A stretch of DNA of 64,000 nucleotides, from positions 106,240-170,239 of the forward strand of contig CAMDQO010000003.1 of NCBI GenBank assembly GCA_945906105.1. Direction: 5' to 3'. A model generated the notes under the pieces. The model made no database searches. It was given only the letters and a program-made list of their open reading frames with translations, and was not told where the DNA came from. Shown one piece after another: positions 45,318 to 54,722 of the stretch; within the stretch, counting starts at the first letter, position 1, and each line of letters opens with the position of its first letter. The DNA comes from Novosphingobium sp. Chol11 (lineage in GTDB: Bacteria > Pseudomonadota > Alphaproteobacteria > Sphingomonadales > Sphingomonadaceae). The position numbers were made by a program, and so were the translations under genes.

Positions 45318-46523
45318 TCAGAACTTCGCCTCGACCGAAAACCACAGCTTGGTTGTATCGGTAGCAAAGGCATCCGCATTGTAATAGGCCAGCTTGGCCG
45401 TCAGAGAGAAGCGCTTGTCCACCGGATAGCTGGCCAACGCGTTCCATTCCTGACCATAGGCAATCCCGCCGGTGGTTGATCCGTAGTCGTGCCAAGCCGC
45501 GCGCAACACCAGACCGGCCAGCGGGCCTTTGCCCGGAACCTTGTAGCTCGCATCGAAATAGACATCGCGCAAACCATTGGCGGGGGTTGTCAGGAACTTG
45601 TCGGCCCAGCCGTTGAAGGCGTGGAGCGTGGCCAGCGGGGTTTGCAGGGCGACGGCACCGTTGCCTTCCAGCCGCTCGTATCCGGCCTTCAGCGTCACTG
45701 GCCCGGCCTTCACGCCAGGCTCTATCAACCAGTAATCGAGCGCAAAGTTTTGCGGGTTGGCGCCATGATCGTGCTGGCGGGCATATTCGGCGGTGTAGAG
45801 GATCGATGACTTCCCTGCTACCGGTAGCTCGCCAGCTATCCGCACGCCTAGGGTTCGCGAACTGCTGGCCGGACTTGAGGGTAGGTCCAGCCAATAGCCG
45901 TAAGCCGAGATCGTTCCGACGTTCTTGATTGAGTATGCGGCGCGGATGCCGTGGATTTTGGTATCGCGCCAGATGCCTTGCGGCGAATCCGGGCCGAACA
46001 CGCGGTTGACTCGCCAGGCGTGAAGATAGTCGATGCTTGCGCCTTTGACCGGCTTCGCCGTGATGCGCACGGCATCGAGCGTTTGGTCGTTCTGACGCCA
46101 GCCGACCGAGCCGATCCAGCGCTGGTTGTCGAAGTTGACCGCTTGACGCCCCACCGTTGCTTCCAACTGGGCCGCAGGCCGCCAGCGCAGATAAGCTTGG
46201 TTGAGTAGCACATCGGACGGATCGGCTATGACCGGATAGGCAGTCTTGCCGTTGACTGTGTCGTTATAGCTGGTTGCGCCCAACGCTATGATCGCTTCGC
46301 CTTCCACCACAACGCTAAGACTGTGCCATTCAGCGGTCTTAAGGCCGGCCCTAATCCGCAGGGTCGAGGCGACCGCGTGTTCGGCAAGGCCATCCTGATC
46401 GACCAGTTCCAACCGATAGCGTATGTCGGCATAGGGCGTTACCTGTTGCGTCTCGGCATGGGCGGCAGCACCGCCCAGCAAAGCGACAAAATAGAGAGCA
46501 AAGCGGCAATTGGATTGATTCAT
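45318..46523 (-). CDS. Outer membrane porin-like beta-barrel (alginate-export family type)
   Basis: A 401-residue protein with a signal peptide (NQSNCRFALYFVALLGGAAAHA) and alternating beta-strand pattern to the C-terminal LWFSVEAKF, the usual outer membrane barrel end with a terminal Phe. The segment TPYADIRYRLELVDQDG and repeated WRP/WR...DQTLDAVRI strands resemble alginate-export/porin-family proteins. In the nar island it could be a route for nitrate or nitrite across the outer membrane; this is inference. The start 46523 has GGGAG about 10 nt upstream. It ends immediately next to the narR stop, and converges with it. Confidence 0.8.
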   Translation of the reverse strand: MNQSNCRFALYFVALLGGAAAHAETQQVTPYADIRYRLELVDQDGLAEHAVASTLRIRAGLKTAEWHSLSVVVEGEAIIALGATSYNDTVNGKTAYPVIADPSDVLLNQAYLRWRPAAQLEATVGRQAVNFDNQRWIGSVGWRQNDQTLDAVRITAKPVKGASIDYLHAWRVNRVFGPDSPQGIWRDTKIHGIRAAYSIKNVGTISAYGYWLDLPSSPASSSRTLGVRIAGELPVAGKSSILYTAEYARQHDHGANPQNFALDYWLIEPGVKAGPVTLKAGYERLEGNGAVALQTPLATLHAFNGWADKFLTTPANGLRDVYFDASYKVPGKGPLAGLVLRAAWHDYGSTTGGIAYGQEWNALASYPVDKRFSLTAKLAYYNADAFATDTTKLWFSVEAKF

Positions 46524-46557
46524 ATCCGCCATTTCTCCCGCTATGCTGGTATTGTAA

Positions 46558-46571
46558 TTGACTTTTATCAA
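46558..46571. promoter_or_regulatory. FNR-like box, one mismatch
   Basis: TTGACTTTTATCAA matches nine of ten positions of TTGAT-N4-ATCAA. It sits in the 83-nt gap between the divergent porin gene (start 46523) and the nnrS operon (start 46607), centred about 42 nt from each start, so it could serve either. Confidence 0.6.
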
Positions 46572-46606
46572 CGATTGAACGACCCACTTCTGCGCTAGGG
46601 TACTGC

Positions 46607-47077
46607 ATGAACCTTGACCTCTTCACGCTGGCCCGCTGTTTGCACGTGGCCGCCATCGCCGGATGGATCGGCGGAGTCTGGTTTGTGACGCTGGTCGTCA
46701 TGCCCACCATCGTGCGAAACGAGCCACCCCTAAACAGGCTCTCGGCCTTTCTCCGCATTGAGCGTGGCTTTGCCCCACAGGCAAAGTTCTGGGTGCTGCT
46801 GGCCGGGGCCAGTGGCTTTTGGATGACCCATCAGGCGGATTTGTGGAGCCGGTTCGCGGATCCGGGCTATTGGTGGATGCACGCCATGCTGGCGCTGTGG
46901 ACGGTTTTTGCATTGATACTGTTCGTCGCAGAACCGCTGTTCCTGCACTGCCGCATGGCGCAATCGGCAACGCCTGAAGTTGATTTTGCCCGGATGGTGT
47001 CAGTGCATCGGTTGCTGTCTGCACTTGCCCTCGTTACCGTGATCGGTGCCACGGCCGGCGCGCACGGGCTGTTTTGA
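46607..47077 (+). CDS. Small four-helix membrane protein, CopD-like
   Basis: A 156-residue integral membrane protein with about four hydrophobic helices. The first has ARCLHVAAIAGWIGGVWFVTLVVM, the R-x-x-H-x-x-x-x-x-x-W-I-G pattern of CopD-like proteins, with other histidines in helix 3 (WWMHAML) and 4 (VSVHRLL) that could bind heme or metal. The function is unknown. It lies 4 nt upstream of nnrS on the same strand, so the two form an operon. Confidence 0.75.
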   Translation: MNLDLFTLARCLHVAAIAGWIGGVWFVTLVVMPTIVRNEPPLNRLSAFLRIERGFAPQAKFWVLLAGASGFWMTHQADLWSRFADPGYWWMHAMLALWTVFALILFVAEPLFLHCRMAQSATPEVDFARMVSVHRLLSALALVTVIGATAGAHGLF

Positions 47078-47081
47078 TCCC

Positions 47082-48284
47082 ATGTCCCAGCTTAAGTCAG
47101 TCTTGTTCGCTGCGCCGCACCGCCTCGCTTTCCTTAGCGGCAGTCTTGGCCTTGCTGTCATCGCCCTGTGGTGGGCGGCCCGATTGGGGGCGATGCATCT
47201 TGGTTGGCCAGAGCCGGATGCTGGCAACGTGCCCGCCGCTTTGCTCCACGCCCCGGTTTTGTTGCTTCAAGTTTATCCGGCCTTCATCTTCGGGTTTCTT
47301 TTGACCGTGTTCCCCCGCTGGATGGGACAGCAAGACTTGGGTCCGGGTCAATTTGGACCGGTTTCCGTCGGAATTGCGGCTGGCCTGACCTCCACTGTGG
47401 CGGGCCTGTGGACCGGGTGGAACGCGCTGATCCAGATTGGCTTTCTGACTTTTACCGCAGCCTGGACGTTCGGTGTGATAGTGTTGGCCAGCGTGCTTCA
47501 GGAAAATCGCCGCATGGGTAAGCCACCTTGCTGGCACGCAATTTCGGCACTTACGGCCTTATCGGTCGGCCTGACCTCTGCCGTACTGGTATCCGCATCC
47601 CTGATCGGCGACGATTTACGGTTGCTGCGGTGGGGCAATGTGCTGGGACTGAACGGCTTTATCCTGCCGGTGTTCCTGACCGTGGCCCACCGGATGGTCC
47701 CGTTCTTCGCCGGAAGCGTGGTATCGGGCTATCAACTCTGGCGACCTGACTGGCTGCTGGCCGCGCTTTGGGCGCTTTTGTTGCTGAGAATTGTTGGCGA
47801 ACTTGCACTACTTCCGCTCCTGTCGGGCCTCGCCGCGATCGGGCTTGCCACCTGCACCGGCCTGATGACGTGGAAATGGTGGCCCCGCGGCCTTGCGCCT
47901 GGCTTGCTGCAAGTGCTGATCTGGGGTTTTGCTTGGGCTCCCATTGGCTTCTCGCTTGCCTCACTTACCGCCTTTGGCCTTCCGCTGGGCCTGGCCCCAA
48001 CCCACGCCTTGGCGCTGGGGTTTGCCGCAAGCATGCTGGTGGGTATGGTGACCCGCGTCACCCAAGGTCATTCAGGGCGTCCGCTGGCAATGGTGCCGCT
48101 AGCCTGGCTGGCTTTCGTCACGGTCCAACTTGCCGCCGCCGTGCGAATTGTCGCCGCACTGCGCGCAGAACAGGGGCTATTACTGGTGATCGCGGCCCTG
48201 CTGTTTGCGGCGGGCCTATTGCCCTGGCTGGTTCGGAACGCCCTGATCTACCTCCGACCGCGCCGCGATGGCCGGTCCGGCTAA
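47082..48284 (+). CDS. nnrS: NnrS family heme-copper membrane protein
   Basis: A 400-residue protein with about 12 membrane helices. Features are HRLAFLSGSLGLAVIALWW at the start, HAPVLLLQVYPAFIFGFLLTVFPRWM, VFLTVAHRMVPFFA, and HALALGFAASMLVGMVTRVTQGHSGRPL, a pattern typical of NnrS. NnrS proteins bind heme and copper and protect cells from nitric oxide, often in denitrification or NO regulons. It fits with the nitrate reductase genes, since nitrite reduction can produce NO. Confidence 0.92.
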   Translation: MSQLKSVLFAAPHRLAFLSGSLGLAVIALWWAARLGAMHLGWPEPDAGNVPAALLHAPVLLLQVYPAFIFGFLLTVFPRWMGQQDLGPGQFGPVSVGIAAGLTSTVAGLWTGWNALIQIGFLTFTAAWTFGVIVLASVLQENRRMGKPPCWHAISALTALSVGLTSAVLVSASLIGDDLRLLRWGNVLGLNGFILPVFLTVAHRMVPFFAGSVVSGYQLWRPDWLLAALWALLLLRIVGELALLPLLSGLAAIGLATCTGLMTWKWWPRGLAPGLLQVLIWGFAWAPIGFSLASLTAFGLPLGLAPTHALALGFAASMLVGMVTRVTQGHSGRPLAMVPLAWLAFVTVQLAAAVRIVAALRAEQGLLLVIAALLFAAGLLPWLVRNALIYLRPRRDGRSG

Positions 48285-48294
48285 GGACGCTGCG

Positions 48295-48903
48295 ATGGAC
48301 CATTTGCCGCCAATCAGCCCGCAAGAAGCGTTAGAGCTGCTTAAGAAAGGCAACCGCCGATTTCTTGCCGATGCGCCTTACAATCCGCCAATGGACCGGC
48401 TGCATCGGCTTCATCTCGCTGCAGCCCAACGGCCCTTTGCGGCCTATCTCAGCTGCTCGGATTCGCGTGTGCCTCCCGAATTGCTGTTCGAACGCGGCCT
48501 TGGTGAACTTTTTATTGTCCGCAACGCAGGCAACACGCTCTGCGCCACGGCGCTTGGCAGTCTGGAATTTGCCGTCACCCAGTTGGAGGTGCCACTGATC
48601 GTGGTGATGGGTCACGAAGCCTGCGGCGCGATCCGCGCGGCGGTTTCGGTCGCCCGGGGTGAGACCGCATATACCGGCAACGTCTCAAAAGTGCTGCAGT
48701 CGCTGCTCCCCGCCGTCCTCGAAGCCGATCCTTGGGCGGAAGACCTCTGCAACGCCGCAGCTCTGTGCAACGTGCGCAAGGTTGTGAAGGAACTGCAAGA
48801 GGAAGCTTCCCCAGCTTTGCTAGAGCCGCAGATTCGCGGAAAGCTTTTGGTTGTTGGTGCTTACTACCACCTCGATTCCGGACGCGTTGAATTTCTCAAT
48901 TGA
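48295..48903 (+). CDS. Beta-class carbonic anhydrase
   Basis: A 202-residue beta carbonic anhydrase, interconverting CO2 and bicarbonate. Zinc ligands are Cys54 and Asp56 in SCSDSRVPPE, with Arg58, and His108 and Cys111 in MGHEACGAIRAA. The ATG at 48295 has AGGA about 9 nt upstream and gives MDHLPPISPQEA; an ATG at 48268 would overlap nnrS by 17 nt. The third gene of the nnrS operon, and the last before the right att copy. Why a carbonic anhydrase travels with nitrate respiration is unclear. Confidence 0.93.
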   Translation: MDHLPPISPQEALELLKKGNRRFLADAPYNPPMDRLHRLHLAAAQRPFAAYLSCSDSRVPPELLFERGLGELFIVRNAGNTLCATALGSLEFAVTQLEVPLIVVMGHEACGAIRAAVSVARGETAYTGNVSKVLQSLLPAVLEADPWAEDLCNAAALCNVRKVVKELQEEASPALLEPQIRGKLLVVGAYYHLDSGRVEFLN

Positions 48904-49225
48904 AACCGATCTAAGGGTCCTCACGCCTATCCTCTGTGTCCAGAATACCTCTCGGTTTTGCTGGAAGACCTGAATTTCGACAATTCGGCTTGGATTCTGT
49001 GGCCAAACGACGGGTTTCTGCATTGAGAAGATCGCTGCCGAATGGCGGCTATATCAGCGAATGCTGGCGTCGTATTTTCAGATCAATGCTGGTGGTGCGC
49101 TGGTAGTGCGAGTTTGTTGTGCATGGTTGCCCATATAAAGAACAAATGCAGAACAAGAGATATTCGAAGCTATATCATTGATTTTATGATGTATAGTAAA
49201 GACTAAGCTCAAACGGCTTAGGCGG
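48904..49225. other. Non-coding stretch before the right att copy
   Basis: About 320 nt with no supportable gene on either strand. The AT content rises near 49130-49200. No clear terminator with a T-run was seen after the carbonic anhydrase gene. It is followed by the third tRNA-Pro fragment. Confidence 0.5.
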
Positions 49226-49269
49226 CTGGGGGTGTGGGGTCGGAGTTTCGAATCTTCTCGTCCCGACCA
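49226..49269 (+). repeat. Decayed third copy of tRNA-Pro 3' end
   Basis: CTGGGGGTGTGGGG, then TCGGAG-T-TTCGAATC and TCTCGTCCCGACCA reproduce the tRNA-Pro tail with one deleted G and two substitutions. It shares the T-stem form and the downstream ATTATTT with the copy at 33867-33912, so the two are closer to each other than to the intact tRNA. Confidence 0.8.
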
Positions 49270-49297
49270 ATTATTTTCATCGCCTAACGCAGCACCA

Positions 49298-50170
49298 TCA
49301 GAACCAAGTGCGCAAGCCAATAACGAAACTTGTCGACGAAACATCTTCTCCGTCCGCACGGGCATAGTCGGCGGTTCTGCCCATGCGGCGTTCCTGCGAT
49401 AGCCCGATGTAGGGCGCAAACTCGCGGCTCAGTTCATAGCGCAGCCGCAGTCCGAATTCGGCATTGACGATACCGGCGCCGATGCGCGTTTGCGGCACGT
49501 CTTGCGCCGACAGGTTGATCTCCACCCGGGGCTGGAGGATCAGGCGCTGGGTTATCCGCTGGTCATAAGTGGCCTCGATCCGGCCCAGCACTTCACCCTT
49601 GTTCGACAGAAAGATTACCGCTTCGGTTTCCAGCCAGTAAGGCGCGACACCTTCAACGCCGAGAACGACGTAAGTCCTTGAAGGATCGGGCTTTATATCA
49701 TGCCGGATGCCCGTCTGCAGGTTCCAGTATGGATCAAGCGCAAGGCTGAAGAGCGCCTGGACTTCGGCGGTCTCAACGCTGAGCTTGCCGCGCGTGATCT
49801 CCCCCTCGCCTTCGCTCTTGATGACGAGGCGATTGCTATCACCGCCGGACCAGAATTCACCGTCCCAACGGAAGCCATCTTTGCCATTAACGATCTGATA
49901 TTCAGCAATATTCAGCGCCATGAGCGAGGCCTTGCCGCCGCCGTGCTCGCTTTGCACCAGCGCCCGCGATGGTGCCATGGCGGCGGGGCCAAAGATGCGG
50001 TCGGCGGCGTGATCGGTGGGCGGCAGAGGCGCTGTAGCATCTCCCGCAGCTTGTTCTGTCGCCCCATGGCTGCCGTCATGCGCCATCCCGCCCATGGGTT
50101 GCGCCAGCGCGCCGGGAGCCAGCACTGCAACGGCACTGCAAGCGAATAACAAGTGCTTTACAACGCGCAT
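49298..50170 (-). CDS. copB: Copper resistance outer membrane protein CopB
   Basis: A 290-residue protein with a signal peptide, a short His/Met-rich region (MGGMAHDGSHG) and a CopB barrel: EYQIVNGKDGFRWDGEFWSGGDSNRLVIKSEGEGE in outline, TGIRHDIKPDPSRTY, and the C-terminal SSTSFVIGLRTWF. CopB binds or exports excess copper at the outer membrane. The start overlaps the copA stop by 1 nt (TGATG), so it is the second gene of a copA-copB operon. Confidence 0.93.
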   Translation of the reverse strand: MRVVKHLLFACSAVAVLAPGALAQPMGGMAHDGSHGATEQAAGDATAPLPPTDHAADRIFGPAAMAPSRALVQSEHGGGKASLMALNIAEYQIVNGKDGFRWDGEFWSGGDSNRLVIKSEGEGEITRGKLSVETAEVQALFSLALDPYWNLQTGIRHDIKPDPSRTYVVLGVEGVAPYWLETEAVIFLSNKGEVLGRIEATYDQRITQRLILQPRVEINLSAQDVPQTRIGAGIVNAEFGLRLRYELSREFAPYIGLSQERRMGRTADYARADGEDVSSTSFVIGLRTWF

Positions 50171-51966
50171 CAGGCTGTTCCTCGCGGCCGGACAGTGACA
50201 ATGCGCATCATCCCGGCATGCATATGGAACAGCATATGGCAGTGGAACGCCCAGTCACCGAGCGCATCGGCGGTCAGATCGAAAGTTACTTTGCCGCCAG
50301 GCTGCACATTGACCGTGTGCTTGCGCGGAGAAAAATCACCATGCCCGGTGACCAGTTCGAAAAAATGCCCGTGCAAGTGAATCGGGTGAGTCATCATGGT
50401 ATCGTTGACCAGCGTGACGCGGACGCGCTCATTGGTGGTGAACGGAATCGGCTCACGCTTGTCGCTCATCTTCACGCCATCGAATGACCACATATAGCGT
50501 TCCATATTGCCGGTCAGATGGATTTCAAGGGCGCGGCTTGGGGCGCGGACATCGGGATTGCGCTCAAGCGCCATCAGATCGCGATAGACCAGCACCCGGT
50601 GCCCGACATCGTCCAGCCCCTGCCCCGGCTCTCCGGTGCGGTCCACCGGCATGGGCGAGATGGTTTGCACCCCCGGCCCCAGCTTGACCTGCGGCGCATT
50701 GGCCTGATCGCGCATTTTCATTGAGCCCATCGACGCGCCCGTTGAGGCTGCATCAGCACTGGTCATGTCATGGCCCATGGCCGCGTGATCCATCTCCGAC
50801 ATCTCTGAGCCATCGGCAGCCGCCGACGCCCCGTGATCCATGGAACTCATATCCATGCCCATGTCTTTCATGGTGGCCAGCGGGCGCGCCCGCAGCGGCG
50901 GCACTTCGGCGGCCATTCCCGCGCGCGGCGCCAGCGTCGCCCTAGCCATGCCTGAACGGTCAACCGCCTCACCGATCAGCGTATAGGCGCTGTCATCGCT
51001 GGGCGTGACGATCACATCATAGGTTTCGGCCACCCCGATCTGGAATTCATCCACCACGACGGGCATGACATTCTGACCATCGGCCTGAACAACCGTCAGT
51101 TTCAGGCCCGGAACGCGGACGTTGAATATGGTCATGGCCGAGGCGTTGATGATGCGCAGCCGCACCCGCTCTCCCGGCTGGAACAGCGCGGTCCAATTAT
51201 CCTGTGGACCATGACCATTGACCAGATAGCTATAGGTGGAACCGGTGACATCTGAGATATCGGTTGGATCCATCCGCATTTTTCCCCAGTCGAGACGGTC
51301 TTTCAGCGGCTGATCTTCCCCGGCGAGCAAGCCTGACAAGGTCTGGCGCTGATAGTTGAAATAGCCGCCGCCGGCCTGCTTCAGCTTGCGGAAAATGGTG
51401 TGCGGATGCATCTGGCTGTGATCGGACAACACCACGACATGTTCGCGGTCTGACTGGACCGGATCGTCCCCGGCAGGATCGATCACGATGGGGCCATAGA
51501 GCCCCATGGCTTCCTGCAGCCCCGAGTGGCTGTGATACCAGTAAGTCCCGGCCTGAACGATCGGGAACTCATAAACAAAAGTGCTTTTGGGCTTGATGCC
51601 GGGAAAGCTGACCCCCGGCACACCATCGAACTGAAAGGGCACCAGCAGTCCGTGCCAATGAAGCGAGCTATCTTCAGCAAGGTCATTGGTGACAGACAAA
51701 CGAACCGTCTGCCCTTGGCGCAACCGGATCAGCGGCGCGGGCACGGTGCCGTTGATCCCGATGGCATGGCTTTTCCGGCCATCGATCATCATCATCTGGT
51801 GTGCGATGCGCAAGGCAATGTCATTGCCAGCAAGCGTCGGCAGCGAACGGGCGATGCCCGCCGATACCGGCTGTGCCCAGGCCGGGAGCCATGCGGCAGC
51901 AGCGAGGCCGCTCCCAGCAAGGCTGGCACCACGGATAAAGGCACGGCGATTCAGCGCCAGACTCAT
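50170..51966 (-). CDS. copA: Multicopper oxidase, copper resistance system CopA family
   Basis: A 598-residue periplasmic multicopper oxidase. It has a Tat signal (NRRAFIRGASLAGSGLAAAAW), three cupredoxin domains, and copper ligands in SLHWHGLLVP, YWYHSHSG, HPIHLHGHFFEL and HCHMLFHMHAGM. A His/Met/Asp-rich insert (SSMDHGASA ... MSEMDHAAMGHD) lies in the middle, as in Pseudomonas CopA, and can bind extra copper. It oxidises Cu(I) in the periplasm. It is upstream of copB and divergent from the copper-transporting P-type ATPase gene. Confidence 0.96.
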   Translation of the reverse strand: MSLALNRRAFIRGASLAGSGLAAAAWLPAWAQPVSAGIARSLPTLAGNDIALRIAHQMMMIDGRKSHAIGINGTVPAPLIRLRQGQTVRLSVTNDLAEDSSLHWHGLLVPFQFDGVPGVSFPGIKPKSTFVYEFPIVQAGTYWYHSHSGLQEAMGLYGPIVIDPAGDDPVQSDREHVVVLSDHSQMHPHTIFRKLKQAGGGYFNYQRQTLSGLLAGEDQPLKDRLDWGKMRMDPTDISDVTGSTYSYLVNGHGPQDNWTALFQPGERVRLRIINASAMTIFNVRVPGLKLTVVQADGQNVMPVVVDEFQIGVAETYDVIVTPSDDSAYTLIGEAVDRSGMARATLAPRAGMAAEVPPLRARPLATMKDMGMDMSSMDHGASAAADGSEMSEMDHAAMGHDMTSADAASTGASMGSMKMRDQANAPQVKLGPGVQTISPMPVDRTGEPGQGLDDVGHRVLVYRDLMALERNPDVRAPSRALEIHLTGNMERYMWSFDGVKMSDKREPIPFTTNERVRVTLVNDTMMTHPIHLHGHFFELVTGHGDFSPRKHTVNVQPGGKVTFDLTADALGDWAFHCHMLFHMHAGMMRIVTVRPRGTA

Positions 51967-52274
51967 GTCATTGCCTCAAAATCATTTTACGGCGTTCCTA
52001 TTGGAGAGGAATCGGCAATCACCTCTAACGCCTGACGACTTGATTCGCCTCAAAGAACTGCAAAAAAAATCCGGCGCTAGCCGCGGTAGCCGAATATGAA
52101 TATCCCTATCGCGGCTATTTGAGGCACTTTAACGCTTTTTATTCGAATTAATGAACCCGAGGTTCGTTTTGAGAGTTTCCCTCTTTGACGCGAAAAGGAT
52201 TCGCCGGGGGCATAGCTGATTGACCCAGACTTGGTGACCCTCCGCAGTCGGTGGTGTGGTGAAGGAGAATCGAT
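51967..52274. other. Divergent control region of the copper genes
   Basis: A 308-nt gap between copA and the P-type ATPase gene. It contains an FNR-like box (52040-52053), an imperfect hairpin GCCGCGGTAG/CTATCGCGGC (52080-52089 and 52106-52115) and TTGACC near 52222. I could not find a clean CueR or CopR operator. No gene is supported. Confidence 0.5.
52040..52053. promoter_or_regulatory. FNR-like box, one mismatch, upstream of copA
   Basis: TTGATTCGCCTCAA matches nine of ten positions of TTGAT-N4-ATCAA, centred about 80 nt before the copA start codon. It may be chance, but it would connect copper handling to low oxygen. Confidence 0.35.
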
Positions 52275-54638
52275 ATGACATCGGCTAATCACAAGACACA
52301 TCAACATGGTGCGAACTGCTGCAACGGCGCAAAGGTGAGCGACACAGCCACCGCAACTGATCCGGTTTGCGGCATGATGGTCGATCCGGCGGCGACCGAA
52401 CACCACGCAATCCATGCGGGCCAAGACTATCATTTCTGCAGCGCCGGATGCCGGAAGAAATTCATCGCCGAACCAGAGCACTATCTGGCGAGGAGCATCT
52501 CGCTGCCGGTGCCTGCTGGTGCCAGCGACGTCATCTATACCTGCCCGATGCATCCCGAGGTGCGGCAGGTCGGCCCCGGCTCGTGTCCGATTTGCGGAAT
52601 GGCGCTGGAGCCCGAGACGGTCTCTCTGGACACGGGCCCAAGCGCTGAACTGACCGACATGACACGCCGTTTCTGGGTCGCGCTCGTTTTGACTCTGCCG
52701 GTCTTCACGTTGGAGATGGGCGGGCATCTCACTGGCCTGATGATGTTCGTCGGCAAGCAGACCTCAAACTGGATCCAGTTTATCCTCGCAACGCCAGTTG
52801 TCCTGTGGGCGGGTTGGCCGTTTTTCACCCGTGGTTGGGCCTCACTCAAATCTCGCCACCTCAACATGTTCACGCTGATCGCCATGGGTGTCGGCGTCGC
52901 CTATCTCTACAGCCTCGTGGCCCATTTTGCTCCGGGACTGTTTCCGCCCGCTATCCGGGATTCGATGGGCACAGTGCCGGTCTATTTCGAGGCGGCGGCG
53001 GTGATCACCGTGCTGGTCCTGCTCGGGCAAGTGCTTGAACTGCGCGCGCGCGAACGCACTTCCGGCGCGATCAAGGCGCTGCTCGACCTCGCTCCCAAGA
53101 CCGCGCGCAGGGTTATTGCCGATGGCCAGGACGAGGAAGTTACGCTCGACCTGATCCTAGTCGGCGACCACTTGCGCATCCGCCCCGGCGAGAAGGTGCC
53201 GGTCGATGGTGTCATTACCGAGGGCCGCGTGTCGATCGATGAATCGCTGGTCACCGGCGAATCCATGCCGGTCACGAAGGAGGTCGGGGCCAAGGTCATC
53301 GCCGGCTCAATTAACAAGACCGGCAGCTTCGTCATGGTCGCCGTAAAGATTGGAGCTGAAACATTGCTCTCACGGATCGTCCAGATGGTGGCCGAGGCGC
53401 AGCGCAGCCGCGCGCCGATCCAGCGCATGGCCGATCGTGTGTCCGGCTGGTTCGTGCCGGTGGTGATCGCGGTTGCGCTGGTTGCTGCCGCCGCCTGGGC
53501 CTTGTTCGGACCTGATCCGCGCCTGACTTATGCGCTGGTCGCCGCCGTCTCGGTGCTGATCATCGCTTGTCCCTGCGCGCTTGGCCTCGCCACGCCGATG
53601 TCGATCATGGTGGGCGTCGGACGCGGCGCGCAGGCGGGCGTGCTGATCAAGAATGCCGAGGCGCTTGAGCGGTTCGAGAAGATCGACACGCTGATCGTCG
53701 ACAAGACCGGGACGCTGACCGAAGGGCGGCCCGCCGTCACCGGTATCAGCACCGTCAGTGGATGGGACGAGAACGAACTTCTGCGCCTCGCCGCCAGCCT
53801 TGAGCGCGGGAGCGAGCACCCGCTGGCCGACGCCATCCTGCGCGCCGCACAGGAGCGTAAGCTGGCGCTCGAACAGGCCAATGACTTTGACTCGCCGGTA
53901 GGGCGCGGGGTTACTGGCACAGTGTCGGGCAAGCATGTCTTGCTGGGCGGCCCGCGCTTCATGGCGGAGCAGCAGATCGATACGACTGCACTCAATGAAG
54001 CGGCTGAGACGATGCGTTCTGAAGGCGCGACCGCGATCTTCGCCAGTGTCGATGGCAAGCTTGCCGGACTGCTGGGCATCGCCGATCCGATCAAGGCGAC
54101 CTCGGAACAAGCGATCCGCGAACTGAAGGCCGATGGCATCCGCATCGTCATGATGACCGGTGACAATCGCACCACCGCGCTGGCCGTTGCAGCCCGCCTC
54201 GGCATCGACGATGTCGAGGCTGAGGTGCTGCCCGAAGACAAGGCCAGCGTCGTCCAGAAACTGCGCGCCGAGGGCCGCAGCGTCGCCATGGCCGGGGACG
54301 GCGTCAACGATGCGCCAGCCCTCGCCGCCGCCGAGGTTGGTATCGCCATGGGGGCAGGATCCGACGTCGCCATCGAAAGCGCAGGCGTGACCTTGCTGCA
54401 AGGTGATCTGGGCGGGATCGTGCGGGCGCGAAAACTGTCGCGGGCGGTGATGCGCAACATCCGGCAAAACCTGGTCTTCGCCTTCGCCTACAACGTCGCG
54501 GGCATTCCAATCGCGGCGGGCGCGCTTTATCCGGCCTTTGGCTGGACACTCTCACCTGCCATCGCAGCTGCGGCCATGGCGCTGTCCTCGGTAAGCGTCA
54601 TCACCAATGCCTTGCGGTTACGGATAGTGAAACTCTGA
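52275..54638 (+). CDS. Copper-transporting P1B-type ATPase
   Basis: A 787-residue heavy-metal P-type ATPase. The N-terminus has no CxxC metal-binding domain; instead it carries a His/Cys-rich start, a YHS domain ([10 protein letters not shown] ... [20 protein letters not shown]) and a short heavy-metal-binding segment (YTCPMHPEV ... CPICGMALE). The core has TGESMPV, the transport motif [11 protein letters not shown], phosphorylation motif [21 protein letters not shown], and [11 protein letters not shown]. It exports Cu(I), or possibly silver, from the cytoplasm. An AGGAG site precedes the ATG. Confidence 0.95.
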   Translation: MTSANHKTHQHGANCCNGAKVSDTATATDPVCGMMVDPAATEHHAIHAGQDYHFCSAGCRKKFIAEPEHYLARSISLPVPAGASDVIYTCPMHPEVRQVGPGSCPICGMALEPETVSLDTGPSAELTDMTRRFWVALVLTLPVFTLEMGGHLTGLMMFVGKQTSNWIQFILATPVVLWAGWPFFTRGWASLKSRHLNMFTLIAMGVGVAYLYSLVAHFAPGLFPPAIRDSMGTVPVYFEAAAVITVLVLLGQVLELRARERTSGAIKALLDLAPKTARRVIADGQDEEVTLDLILVGDHLRIRPGEKVPVDGVITEGRVSIDESLVTGESMPVTKEVGAKVIAGSINKTGSFVMVAVKIGAETLLSRIVQMVAEAQRSRAPIQRMADRVSGWFVPVVIAVALVAAAAWALFGPDPRLTYALVAAVSVLIIACPCALGLATPMSIMVGVGRGAQAGVLIKNAEALERFEKIDTLIVDKTGTLTEGRPAVTGISTVSGWDENELLRLAASLERGSEHPLADAILRAAQERKLALEQANDFDSPVGRGVTGTVSGKHVLLGGPRFMAEQQIDTTALNEAAETMRSEGATAIFASVDGKLAGLLGIADPIKATSEQAIRELKADGIRIVMMTGDNRTTALAVAARLGIDDVEAEVLPEDKASVVQKLRAEGRSVAMAGDGVNDAPALAAAEVGIAMGAGSDVAIESAGVTLLQGDLGGIVRARKLSRAVMRNIRQNLVFAFAYNVAGIPIAAGALYPAFGWTLSPAIAAAAMALSSVSVITNALRLRIVKL

Positions 54639-54682
54639 CCGGCCTGCAAAAATCCAATTTGGAAAATTAATTTTCCTACACA

Positions 54683-54695
54683 AACCATATTGGTT
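54683..54695. promoter_or_regulatory. 13-bp palindrome AACCATATTGGTT
   Basis: A palindrome with arms AACCA and TGGTT around TAT, 27 nt upstream of the holin-like gene. It has the same arms and spacing as AACCAATTTGGTT in front of the XRE regulator at 19781. A related TCCAATTTGGA dyad lies just upstream at 54652-54662. Confidence 0.5.
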
Positions 54696-54722
54696 ATTTA
54701 GGCGTTTTTTCAGGAGAACGCC

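Noticed and set aside
49226..49269. A third tRNA-Pro gene
   Set aside because: Same partial tail, with one base deleted and two substitutions; it is an att remnant.
52201..52260. CueR/MerR-type promoter upstream of the copper ATPase
   Set aside because: TTGACC is present, but the expected dyad within a 19-bp spacer is not convincing, and no -10 is placed correctly.
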